Origin: an uncultured Haloferula sp.
Lineage (GTDB): Bacteria > Verrucomicrobiota > Verrucomicrobiae > Verrucomicrobiales > Akkermansiaceae
DNA: 13,277 bases
Reading direction: 5' to 3'
NCBI GenBank assembly: GCA_946885645.1
Contig: CAMPGU010000096.1
Span: forward strand, 1 to 13,277
Shown one piece after another: positions 1 to 6,357 of this stretch. The translations under genes were made by a program, and so were the position numbers. The notes below the pieces were generated by a model. That model was not told where the DNA came from. It searched no databases and saw only the letters and a program-made list of their open reading frames with translations. Position 1 is the first letter of the stretch. Each line of letters opens with the position of its first letter.

Positions 1-1278
1 ACCTCGTTGGGCACGGTGGCAAGGGTCGGGGGCATGCTGGGTCTGGTGGTCTGGGCGCTTTCGCCGAAGCACCGCCGCCTCGTGACCCGGAATCTGCGGA
101 TTGCCACGGCGGCGGAAGCACCCGGTCCGGAAACGATCCGCAGCATGGTCCGCGAGACCTTCCGCCGTGCAGGAGCGAACATGCTCGGCAGCCAGCGGGC
201 CGCCACCTTGCCGCCGGAGAAGCTCCGCGCGCATATCCGCTACGAAGGGACAGAGCATCTTCTAGGTCCTCTCGGCCAAGGCCGGGGGGTGGTGCTGGTG
301 TGGTCCCACATGGGAAATTGGGAGGTGCTCGCCCAGTTGATCCGCGAAATCGGGAACGACGTCCGGGGCGGGCCGATCTACCGGCCGCTCGATAATCCGC
401 TGCTCGACGAGCTGACCGTCAAGCGCCGCACGCAGCAAGGCGCGGTCCTCTTCAACAAGCACGACGGCTTCCTGGGCCCGGCCGCGCTTCTGCGGCAGGG
501 CGGCGTGGTCACCGTGATGACCGACCAGCGGGCCGGTGGACACGGCGAGCTCTGCCCCTTTTTCGGCCGTCTCTCGTCCTGCACGCCGCTTCCCGCCCTG
601 CTGGCGCGGCGCACCGGCGCGGCGATGGTTACGCTGTCCATCACCTCGGCCGGCACTGGGCAATGGCGGCTGAAAGTCCGGCCGGTGGAGGAGAAAGCCA
701 AGACTCCGGTAGTCCTCAGACATCTGGAAATGGCGATGAGGGACCGGCTGGAGGATGTCTTCTGGTTCCATGACCGCTGGCGGGTGGACAAGATGCTGCC
801 GCTCGGCTTTTACACGAAAGAGGCACCCGCCGGCCCGGCTCGGGAGGCCACGGTGCCGACCCGCTTTGTCGCAACCCTGCCTTCCGGAACGCCCGACGCG
901 GTGGAAACGCTGAAGGCACTTCTGGAACTGCGGCCGGACGTGCAGATCAACGTTCTGGACCCCGGAGACCTGCCGCCCCTCCCCGAAGATCCGAGGATCG
1001 TGCCTCTCCCTTGGGACCGCGGAGGCCCCTCGAGCACTTGGCGGGCGCTGCTGGAGCGCTGCGATGCCGCCTCTCCTGCTCCGCTCGATTTCGCACTGCT
1101 TCTCGACGGGAATGCCGGGCTAGCCAAAGCGGCACAGGATATGGGACTGCGCGCCGTTATCGGCATCGGGACCGGCGGCAAACCTTTCACGCGGAGCTTT
1201 CCCACGCCTGCCGGACCCGGGGAATGGCGGGAGATCGCGATGAAGCTGGTGCTGACTAAAAAAGCGCGGAAGGAATGA
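1..1278 (+). CDS. Lipid A/lysophospholipid acyltransferase family protein with extra C-terminal domain (5' partial)
   Basis: The frame is open from base 1, so the gene starts upstream; the TTG at 7 is only the first possible start codon inside the window. The LpxL/HtrB-type acyltransferase part runs to about residue 268 (counting from base 7). It has the catalytic H-x4-E box HMGNWE (His101, Glu106), a DQRAGGHG segment near 173-180 and the family's WFHDRWR block at 253-259. These enzymes transfer acyl chains from acyl-ACP to lipid A precursors or related lipids at the inner membrane. About 30-45 N-terminal residues, including the usual membrane segment, are probably missing. After residue 285 there is an additional stretch of about 135 residues that resembles the N-terminal Rossmann half of a family 9 (heptosyl) glycosyltransferase. 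The stop overlaps the next start as ATGA, so the genes are translationally coupled. The acyltransferase call is firm; the exact acceptor is not known. Confidence 0.88.
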   Translation, partial: TSLGTVARVGGMLGLVVWALSPKHRRLVTRNLRIATAAEAPGPETIRSMVRETFRRAGANMLGSQRAATLPPEKLRAHIRYEGTEHLLGPLGQGRGVVLVWSHMGNWEVLAQLIREIGNDVRGGPIYRPLDNPLLDELTVKRRTQQGAVLFNKHDGFLGPAALLRQGGVVTVMTDQRAGGHGELCPFFGRLSSCTPLPALLARRTGAAMVTLSITSAGTGQWRLKVRPVEEKAKTPVVLRHLEMAMRDRLEDVFWFHDRWRVDKMLPLGFYTKEAPAGPAREATVPTRFVATLPSGTPDAVETLKALLELRPDVQINVLDPGDLPPLPEDPRIVPLPWDRGGPSSTWRALLERCDAASPAPLDFALLLDGNAGLAKAAQDMGLRAVIGIGTGGKPFTRSFPTPAGPGEWREIAMKLVLTKKARKE

Positions 1279-2189
1279 ACGGCCCCTTCGACATTCTGAT
1301 CCTCTCGGACGGCAAGCCCGGCCACGAAAACCAGTCCTACGGGCTCGGCGAAGCGATCGCCCGCCTACGCCCCGTGCGGATCTCGGTGATCGGCCTTGCA
1401 GGCATGAAAAGTCCCTTTGCGCGGTTGCGCAAAGCCCTGCGGGGACTCAAAGGAAACCCGGCGCCGCGGCTGCTGCTAGGCGCGGGTCACGCGGTTCATT
1501 CGTCGCTCCTGTCTCTCGCCATCAAGACCGGCGCTCCCTGCGTGGTGATGATGAAGCCCACGCTCCCCGCGACGCTTTTCGATCTCTGCCTGGTGCCGGA
1601 GCACGATCTCGCCAAGCGGCAGCCGCCTGAAAACGTGGTGCCCACGCTCGGCGCGCTGAACCGGGTCCCCCCGCCCGATACCGGGTCCCGCTCGGGCGGC
1701 TTGATCCTGCTCGGCGGTCCTTCCTCGTCCCACGGCTGGGACGGCGAGGCGGTGACCTTGGCTCTGGACGCCATCATCGCCGCCGCCCCATCCCAGGCTT
1801 GGAAGATCACCGACTCGCGGAGAACTCCCGGCGGTGCCTTGGCGAGGATCGCGGCAAGGATTCCGGCTCTCGCCTCCTATCCCCATGCGGAGACGGGACG
1901 GGACTGGCTGCCCCACCGGTTGGCGGAAGCGGAAGAGGCATGGGTCACGGAAGATAGCGTGTCGATGATCTACGAAGCCCTTAGTAGCGGGGCGAGAGTC
2001 GGTCTTCTCCCGGCTCCCGCTTTGAAGAAGGCAGGCCGCGTCGCGAAGGGGATCGCGAGGCTTGCCGACGAAGGCTTTGTCACCCCCTTTGCCCGGTGGA
2101 CACCCTCCGCGGGGCTCGCCGCACCGCCGCGGGTCCTGCGGGAAGCGGACCGCTGCGCCAGCATCGTGATGGAAAGGCTCTTCTCCTGA
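1275..2189 (+). CDS. ELM1/DUF1022 family protein (mitochondrial fission ELM1-like)
   Basis: A 304-residue protein. The N-terminal block ILSDGKPGHENQSYGLGEA (residues 9-27) is the signature of the ELM1/DUF1022 family, and the C-terminal VTEDSVSMIYEALSSGARV region (224-242) fits the family's conserved nucleotide-sugar-type site. GGPSSSHGWD (147-156) lies at the start of the second lobe, suggesting a two-lobed GT-B-like fold. Bacterial members commonly sit beside lipid A and LPS genes, as here, but their biochemical role is not established; a glycosyltransferase-like role in the envelope is inference. No signal peptide or membrane helix is seen, so it is probably cytoplasmic. The ATG overlaps the previous gene's stop by four bases, and the stop abuts the next start directly. 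An AAGGA lies immediately before the ATG, too close to be a well-spaced ribosome-binding site, so coupling probably drives translation. Confidence 0.85.
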   Translation: MNGPFDILILSDGKPGHENQSYGLGEAIARLRPVRISVIGLAGMKSPFARLRKALRGLKGNPAPRLLLGAGHAVHSSLLSLAIKTGAPCVVMMKPTLPATLFDLCLVPEHDLAKRQPPENVVPTLGALNRVPPPDTGSRSGGLILLGGPSSSHGWDGEAVTLALDAIIAAAPSQAWKITDSRRTPGGALARIAARIPALASYPHAETGRDWLPHRLAEAEEAWVTEDSVSMIYEALSSGARVGLLPAPALKKAGRVAKGIARLADEGFVTPFARWTPSAGLAAPPRVLREADRCASIVMERLFS

Positions 2190-3287
2190 ATGAAAGTGAT
2201 CCAGATGATTCCGGAGATGGAGTCGGGCGGCGTCGAGCGCGGCACGCTGGAGCTGGCGCGGTATCTCGGCAGCCAGGGCCATGAGTCCGTGGTCATCTCC
2301 GGCGGGGGAAAGCTGGTGGCGACGCTGGAGGCATGCGGCACGCGCCACATCGCGATGCCGGTCGGGCGCAAGCGCCTGTCATCGCTTTTCCTGATACCGG
2401 AGCTCCGCCGTCTCTTCGCCGCGGAGAAAGCGGATATCCTCCACGTCCGCTCCCGGGTTCCCGCTTGGATCTCGTGGTTGGCATGGCGCGGCATGAATCC
2501 CGCTACACGCCCCCGCTTGGTCACCACCGTCCACGGATTCAACTCGGTAAACCGCTACTCCGAGATCATGACCTTTGGCGAGCGCGTCATCTGCGTTTCG
2601 GAAAGCATCCGCGATCATGTGCTAAAGCACTACCCGCGCGCGGCCGCGGAGAAACTGAGGGTGGTTCATCGCGGCATCGATCCCGCCGAGTATCCCTACG
2701 GCTATCGTCCCTCCGCGGAGTGGATCGGCAGATTTCACCAGGAGTTTCCGCTCACCCGTGGAAAGCGCCTGCTCACCCTGCCAGGCCGCATCACCCGCTT
2801 GAAGGGCCACGAGGACTTCGCCCGGATCCTGAAGAAACTGGAGGCTGATGGAAGCATTCACGGAGTAATTGCGGGAGGAGCGCATCCCAAAAAGGCCGCC
2901 TACCTCGACGAGATCCGCGCCCTCTTCGCGCGGGAGGGCCTGACCGATCGGATCACCTTTACCGGCGGACGCTCCGACCTCAGGGAAATCCTCGCCATCT
3001 CCACGGTGGTCCTTTCCCTGACGACGCAGCCGGAGTCTTTCGGCCGCACGACGCTGGAGGCGCTGGGCCTCGGCATCCCCGTCGCGGGTTATGATCACGG
3101 CGGCGTGGGAGAACAGCTCGCGATGCTATATCCCGCGGGCCGGATCCCGCCGAATGATCCGGAAGCGGCCGCGAAGATCATCCGGAGCCTGCTGGAGGAT
3201 CCGCCACCCGTTCCCGAGCAGCACCCCTTTTCCCTGCAGGCAATGCTCGAGGGAACGATGGCGGTGTATCGGGAGTTGATTGCCTGA
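2190..3287 (+). CDS. Glycosyltransferase family 4 (GT-B fold)
   Basis: A 365-residue protein of typical GT4 length. The N-terminal acceptor lobe begins with MIPEMESGGVERGTLELA (residues 6-23), the glycine-rich loop common in GT4 enzymes, and contains CVSESI (135-140) and the VHRGIDP linker (159-165). The C-terminal donor lobe starts at LLTLPGRITRLKGHEDF (194-210). It contains the family's E-x7-E motif ESFGRTTLE (Glu282, Glu290), which binds the nucleotide-sugar donor, followed by GIPVAGYDHGGVGE. GT4 enzymes are retaining transferases; this one probably adds a sugar to LPS core or another surface glycan on the cytoplasmic face, given the acyltransferase and ELM1 neighbours. The sugar and acceptor cannot be read from the sequence. 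The ATG directly follows the upstream TGA. It ends 10 bases from the convergent kinase gene. Confidence 0.93.
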   Translation: MKVIQMIPEMESGGVERGTLELARYLGSQGHESVVISGGGKLVATLEACGTRHIAMPVGRKRLSSLFLIPELRRLFAAEKADILHVRSRVPAWISWLAWRGMNPATRPRLVTTVHGFNSVNRYSEIMTFGERVICVSESIRDHVLKHYPRAAAEKLRVVHRGIDPAEYPYGYRPSAEWIGRFHQEFPLTRGKRLLTLPGRITRLKGHEDFARILKKLEADGSIHGVIAGGAHPKKAAYLDEIRALFAREGLTDRITFTGGRSDLREILAISTVVLSLTTQPESFGRTTLEALGLGIPVAGYDHGGVGEQLAMLYPAGRIPPNDPEAAAKIIRSLLEDPPPVPEQHPFSLQAMLEGTMAVYRELIA

Positions 3288-3297
3288 CGGCCCCGGC

Positions 3298-3801
3298 TCA
3301 GCCGGTCTTCACGAAACGGTGCTCCCAGACCGGCCGCTCCTCGCGGCACTGCGCGACGTAATCCTCCCAAGCACAAAGCTTCGGGAGATCCCGCTCCTCT
3401 CCCCTCTCGATCATCCGCTCCCGCCTCAGGGCCGGGGGACACCAGACGAAATGGAGGACCGGCCGGGTGCCCAGCCGCTGCTCCAAGCAATCCGGCCAAT
3501 CCGCCTCGCTCCCTTCGCGGGTGAAAGGTCCGGCAAGCACCACCGGCACCTGCGGCAGATTCGCCACCGCGAGATCGTACATCGCCTCATAGACGGTATT
3601 CCGGTAGGCGCGCTTGTAGGCCGGCGAATCCCGATCATCGGGATCGAGACCCGCAAGCGCCAGACCCGCGCGTACCAACCGCTCGGTCGCGATGTCGCTG
3701 TCGATCAGGCAGGCCCGCAGCTCCGCAGCCAGCCCTCGCGCGTACACGCTCTTTCCCGCACCTGCCGGGCCGGTAACGATGTGGCAGACCCTCTCTCCCA
3801 T
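3298..3801 (-). CDS. P-loop NTPase, small-molecule kinase-like (AAA family ATPase)
   Basis: A 167-residue protein, counted from the ATG at 3801. An in-frame TTG at 3810 would add three residues; ATG is preferred, though neither has a clear ribosome-binding site. The Walker A motif GPAGAGKS is at residues 11-18, followed by a LIDSD strand (32-36) of the kind seen in gluconate/shikimate-type and zeta-like kinases. A lid-like stretch follows, with CPPALRRERMIERGEERD (121-138) carrying several arginines suited to phosphate binding. This architecture belongs to the broad family of small P-loop kinases that phosphorylate a metabolite or sugar; the substrate is unknown. It is a soluble cytoplasmic protein. 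It is convergent with the glycosyltransferase and lies 44 bases downstream of the DUF4870 gene, possibly co-transcribed with it. Confidence 0.8.
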   Translation of the reverse strand: MGERVCHIVTGPAGAGKSVYARGLAAELRACLIDSDIATERLVRAGLALAGLDPDDRDSPAYKRAYRNTVYEAMYDLAVANLPQVPVVLAGPFTREGSEADWPDCLEQRLGTRPVLHFVWCPPALRRERMIERGEERDLPKLCAWEDYVAQCREERPVWEHRFVKTG

Positions 3802-3845
3802 AGGGGGCAAGCATCACGGGAACCTGCGGCAATGGCAATCCGGGG

Positions 3846-4298
3846 TCATTTGACGAAGCGGACCGTCAAAGGGTAACGGTAGGGCTGCCCCTCGTTTGCC
3901 CTCAGGCCGGCCACGATGGAAAAAATCGCCCACACGACGGGGTAGACCACCAGGACAGGCAACAGAAGAAGCCCCACGAACAGGAAAACCAGAGGCACTG
4001 TCACCGCTGCGAGAAGCAAGCCCCAGAGAAACCACGAAATGTTGAAGTTAAGAGCCTCTTTCGACTGTTCCGCGGCGAAAGGCATCGTGTCCTTCTTTAC
4101 CTGCCAGATGATCAGGGGTCCCACGATATAGCCGATGCCGCCCGTGAGCAAACCGGTGAGGGCGGAGAGGTGCCCGAACATCGCCCACATCCGCTCGTCC
4201 CTTGAAACTCCGGAGGCGAGCGCCGGGGGCGGAGGAACCGGCGGATTCGGCGGCGCAAAGGGATCTGACACGGATGGAGGGGTATCTGGATCGATCAT
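3846..4298 (-). CDS. DUF4870 domain-containing small membrane protein
   Basis: A 150-residue protein. The start is set at the ATG at 4298 because the N-terminus MIDPDTPPS and the proline-rich run (residues 7-25) suit a cytoplasmic tail; the frame stays open to 4601, but that extension shows no conserved features. The DUF4870 (Tic20-like) domain begins at RDERMWAMFGHLSALTG (33-49). A membrane segment covers about 42-66, then an amphipathic KKDTMPFAAEQSKEALNFNI stretch (68-87), which is the family hallmark, and a long hydrophobic region (88-131) that should form two further helices. Function is unknown for the family. No strong ribosome-binding site or promoter is evident upstream. It is separate from the respiratory operon, whose terminator lies about 300 bases upstream. 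Confidence 0.85.
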   Translation of the reverse strand: MIDPDTPPSVSDPFAPPNPPVPPPPALASGVSRDERMWAMFGHLSALTGLLTGGIGYIVGPLIIWQVKKDTMPFAAEQSKEALNFNISWFLWGLLLAAVTVPLVFLFVGLLLLPVLVVYPVVWAIFSIVAGLRANEGQPYRYPLTVRFVK

Positions 4299-4451
4299 GG
4301 CATTTCGCACATAGCACCAATCCGACCGGCAGGAAAGAAAATGCCATTCCAAATCCGGGCGGCGTTTCAAGTGCCCGCCATGCTGCCAGAACATGCCCAC
4401 CACCGCAGGACGGCATTGGCCCATCGGCGGTCCGCGGCCGAGAGTTCTGAC

Positions 4452-4563
4452 ATGAACGCTCCCGCTATCCATCCGCAGGTCCCCATCGGGCACGTCCTTC
4501 CCAAGGTGGGCGATCTGGAGCGATCGCTGCCTCCTGGCGGAATCCACCTCGGGCACTGCTTCC
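4452..4563 (+). pseudogene. Remnant of a VOC/glyoxalase-family gene (N-terminal fragment)
   Basis: Starting at ATG 4452, the frame reads MNAPAIHPQVPIGHV and then LPKVGDLERSL. This matches the characteristic N-terminus of VOC (glyoxalase/bleomycin resistance/dioxygenase) proteins of the type MN.P.IHP...IGHVHLKVxDLxRxL, including the metal-binding His in IGHV. After residue 26 the expected FY.DVLGF strand is missing; a short GGIH that could correspond to the next conserved GGYHHH follows, and then similarity ends. The frame runs on, meaninglessly, into the antisense of the CuA subunit gene. The HV-LP-KV deviation from the usual HVHLKV also looks like decay. I read this as a truncated, dead gene copy. 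Chance resemblance is possible because only about 26 residues match. The right boundary is approximate. Confidence 0.5.
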
Positions 4564-4605
4564 CTATGGATGCAAAATCGAAGGTGGGAATGCTCCCGCA
4601 CGACG

Positions 4606-4637
4606 AAAAAAGCGGAAAGCCCAAGGCCTCCCGCTTT
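4606..4637 (-). terminator. Rho-independent terminator of the respiratory operon
   Basis: Read on the minus strand, AAAGCGGGAGGCC pairs with GGCTTTCCGCTTT around a TTG triloop. That gives a 13-bp stem with two G-T (G-U in RNA) wobble pairs, and it merges into a run of six Ts (4611 to 4606). It begins 27 bases after the subunit II stop codon, the expected place to end the oxidase operon. The plus strand has no T-run after the hairpin, so it acts in one direction. Confidence 0.88.
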
Positions 4638-4664
4638 ATAGATGGAATTCGCTCCGGATCGTTC

Positions 4665-5450
4665 CTAGCGGCTCGCCGTGGCAGTCTTCGGAGCGCGGGA
4701 TTTGAGCGCATCCGCGGACTGGGCCTCAGCCCAGGTGCGGAAGGCCTTGTCTTCGGTCACTTCCATCTGGCCGATCATGTTGGCATGCCCTTCACCGCAG
4801 AGCTGGGCGCATACCACGGAGGTTTCGATGGTCTTGTTCGGCGTGAACCACATCGGGATCTCCTTGCCGGGGATGGCGTCCTGCTGGATGCGCATCGGCA
4901 CGATCGCATAGTTGTGGATCACGTCGTTGGACGTGATGTTGAGAATCGCCGGACGCCCCTTGGCAATCCTGAGCGTCGGCGTGATGAAGTCGTCCTGCGC
5001 GTTCGGATCGTCGAAATCAATCCCGGGGTCGCTGTTGCTGACGATGCGCATGGGATCGATGCGGCCGAATTTCCCGTCGTTGCCGGGGTAATGATAGGTC
5101 CAGCCGAACTGCCAGCCGATGACCCGGACACGGATGGGATCGAGCCTCTGCACCTGCTCCCAAGTATCCGTGCGCTCCTTCCACAGTGGGAAAGCGAAGC
5201 CGAGCAATAGCACGGCCTCGATGATCACGACGGCGATCTCAAGGTGGCTGGAAATGTGATTCCGGACCCCGTGATAGGAAGCCTTCGGATGCACGGAGGC
5301 ACGGAAGCGGACCAGGCAGTAGAGGAAAAACAGCGTCCACCCCACGAAAAGCGCGATCATGAACCAGTGCACCACGTCGATCAGGTGATCCACGCGGCCG
5401 CCGTGTGCGGAGATGTTTTCGGGGATGCCGAGGAATTGCGAGGGACTCAT
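4665..5450 (-). CDS. ctaC: Cytochrome c oxidase subunit II (CuA subunit)
   Basis: A 261-residue protein. Two N-terminal membrane helices (about 25-47 and 70-90) are followed by a periplasmic cupredoxin domain that accepts electrons from cytochrome c. The CuA site is complete: His179 in DVIHNY, then CAQLCGEGHANM with Cys214, Cys218, His222 and Met225, and Gln216 at the backbone-ligand position that is often Glu. The aromatic GWQFGWTYHYPG patch (112-123) is the usual electron-entry region. The Glu of HLEI (Glu71) fits the subunit II glutamate at the K-channel mouth. No fused C-terminal cytochrome c is present, so this is aa3-type rather than the fused caa3 type. No lipobox or cleavable signal is evident. 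It is the last gene of the operon, 15 bases after the small CxxC protein gene. The start is preceded by a T-rich tract rather than a Shine-Dalgarno sequence. Confidence 0.96.
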   Translation of the reverse strand: MSPSQFLGIPENISAHGGRVDHLIDVVHWFMIALFVGWTLFFLYCLVRFRASVHPKASYHGVRNHISSHLEIAVVIIEAVLLLGFAFPLWKERTDTWEQVQRLDPIRVRVIGWQFGWTYHYPGNDGKFGRIDPMRIVSNSDPGIDFDDPNAQDDFITPTLRIAKGRPAILNITSNDVIHNYAIVPMRIQQDAIPGKEIPMWFTPNKTIETSVVCAQLCGEGHANMIGQMEVTEDKAFRTWAEAQSADALKSRAPKTATASR

Positions 5451-5465
5451 GGAAAAAATAAAACG

Positions 5466-5687
5466 TCAGCGGGTGGAGGCGGCGGCAGGAGCTTGATCGC
5501 GAAATTCCGGATCGAGGGATTGCTCGCTACGGCGCGCGAGCCGCACCATGAAAAACACCACCCCCGTCAACATCGGGAGGATGATCAGGAGCATGGCGAA
5601 AATCGACCAACCGGCCGCGTTGGTCGTATCGTCCCGGAAATCAGCGGCGCAGGTGGCGCAGGCGAGGATGGAATCGATCATGGCCAT
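5466..5687 (-). CDS. Small single-helix membrane protein with N-terminal CxxC
   Basis: A 73-residue protein when started at the ATG at 5687, which overlaps the upstream stop as TGATG; a second in-frame ATG at 5681 would shorten it by two residues. The N-terminus carries CATC (Cys10, Cys13), followed by a polar stretch, one membrane helix (about 26-49) and a basic RLARR segment. The positive-inside rule then puts the C-terminus in the cytoplasm and the CxxC in the periplasm. I do not recognise a named family, although small CxxC single-helix proteins are a recurring type in oxidase operons of this kind. Its position directly before the CuA subunit gene makes a role in copper delivery or assembly plausible, but that is inference. 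An accessory oxidase subunit is the alternative. Confidence 0.75.
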   Translation of the reverse strand: MAMIDSILACATCAADFRDDTTNAAGWSIFAMLLIILPMLTGVVFFMVRLARRSEQSLDPEFRDQAPAAASTR

Positions 5688-5887
5688 CAAAGGACGATCT
5701 TGCGGACCTTGCGGTAGAAATAGATGCCGTACACAGGCATCGCGACCGCCGCGATCACGCTCACCACGCCGAGCGCGGTGATGATGCCGGCGGGGTTGGC
5801 GGCGACGCCCAATGCCCAGACCGCGAGGAACACGAAAAGCAGCGTGCTCACGGTCACGAAGACGATGTGGAAAGCCCGGAGTGACAT
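5687..5887 (-). CDS. Small two-helix membrane protein of the oxidase operon
   Basis: A 66-residue hydrophobic protein starting at the ATG at 5887. It has two predicted membrane helices (about 8-28 and 32-56) joined by a very short AANPAG turn, and it ends in a basic tail, YFYRKVRKIVL, which places both ends in the cytoplasm. There are no cysteines and no heme motif. I do not recognise a named family. It lies between the subunit IV and subunit II genes and shares the A of its TGA stop with the start of the next small gene, so it is translated with the oxidase. It could be a small structural subunit or assembly factor of the oxidase; nothing in the sequence decides this. Confidence 0.75.
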   Translation of the reverse strand: MSLRAFHIVFVTVSTLLFVFLAVWALGVAANPAGIITALGVVSVIAAVAMPVYGIYFYRKVRKIVL

Positions 5888-5946
5888 GATTTTAGCGGTT
5901 GAGGTTCAGTGGCAGAAGAAAAAGCCGGACGGACGGAACGCAAGGA

Positions 5947-6315
5947 CTACCAGCGTTCGACTTTCTCGCTGCCGGGCACGCCCGTTTTGAAGCCGTTGTA
6001 GTGGATGGGATCCCACTTCGCGAGACCGATCAAGACGACCATGAAAAACGCGCCCACCAGACCGAAGCCGAAGAGCCAGTAGATGAGGCGCTTCTCGTGG
6101 TTGAGGTGCATGAAAATCAGCGCCACCAGGGAGGCCTTCACCGTGGCGATCGCAAGACCGAGAATCATGTCCGCGGTGTCGAAGCCGTGATGACCCACAT
6201 CCATCCATGGAACCATCGCCACCGCTACCGTCAGAAGGGTACCGCCGAAGAGGATGGCTCCGATGAAAAGATAAAGCCGGGTGGCTTTCTTGATTGCTTC
6301 AGGAGAATCGGCCAT
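5947..6315 (-). CDS. ctaF: Cytochrome c oxidase subunit IV (prokaryotic type)
   Basis: A 122-residue protein with three membrane helices (about 13-34, 47-71 and 77-98). Helix II and the following turn carry ATVKASLVALIFMHLNHEKR (residues 57-76), the pattern typical of the prokaryotic COX4 family found with caa3/aa3 oxidases. The subunit has no redox cofactor and is thought to stabilise the complex in the inner membrane. It is longer at the C-terminus than minimal homologues, ending in a polar tail (KWDPIHYNGF onward). It follows subunit III by 42 bases and precedes the two-helix small protein by 59 bases, the widest gap between intact genes inside the operon. Confidence 0.9.
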   Translation of the reverse strand: MADSPEAIKKATRLYLFIGAILFGGTLLTVAVAMVPWMDVGHHGFDTADMILGLAIATVKASLVALIFMHLNHEKRLIYWLFGFGLVGAFFMVVLIGLAKWDPIHYNGFKTGVPGSEKVERW

Positions 6316-6357
6316 GAGTGAAATCAGGTGAGAAATAAGGAAAGCCCGGAACAGCTT

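Larger units (their letters stand above)
4299..4664. other. 366-bp region without an intact gene
   Basis: This gap separates the DUF4870 gene from the end of the respiratory operon. It contains a decayed VOC-family N-terminus on the plus strand (from 4452) and the operon terminator (4606-4637), both listed separately. The first 150 bases should hold the DUF4870 promoter, but I found no convincing -35/-10 pair. The open frames crossing the gap on both strands have no recognisable domain and look accidental. Confidence 0.6.

Noticed and set aside
3293..3305. Perfect CCGGC-TCA-GCCGG hairpin between the convergent glycosyltransferase and kinase genes
   Set aside because: Only five base pairs and no T-run on either strand; the loop is the kinase stop codon. 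It could assist termination but is not strong enough to call.
4299..4601. Upstream extension of the DUF4870 frame to 4601
   Set aside because: The extra 101 residues have no family similarity, cross the VOC remnant and lack hydrophobic or conserved blocks; the ATG at 4298 gives the usual family N-terminus.
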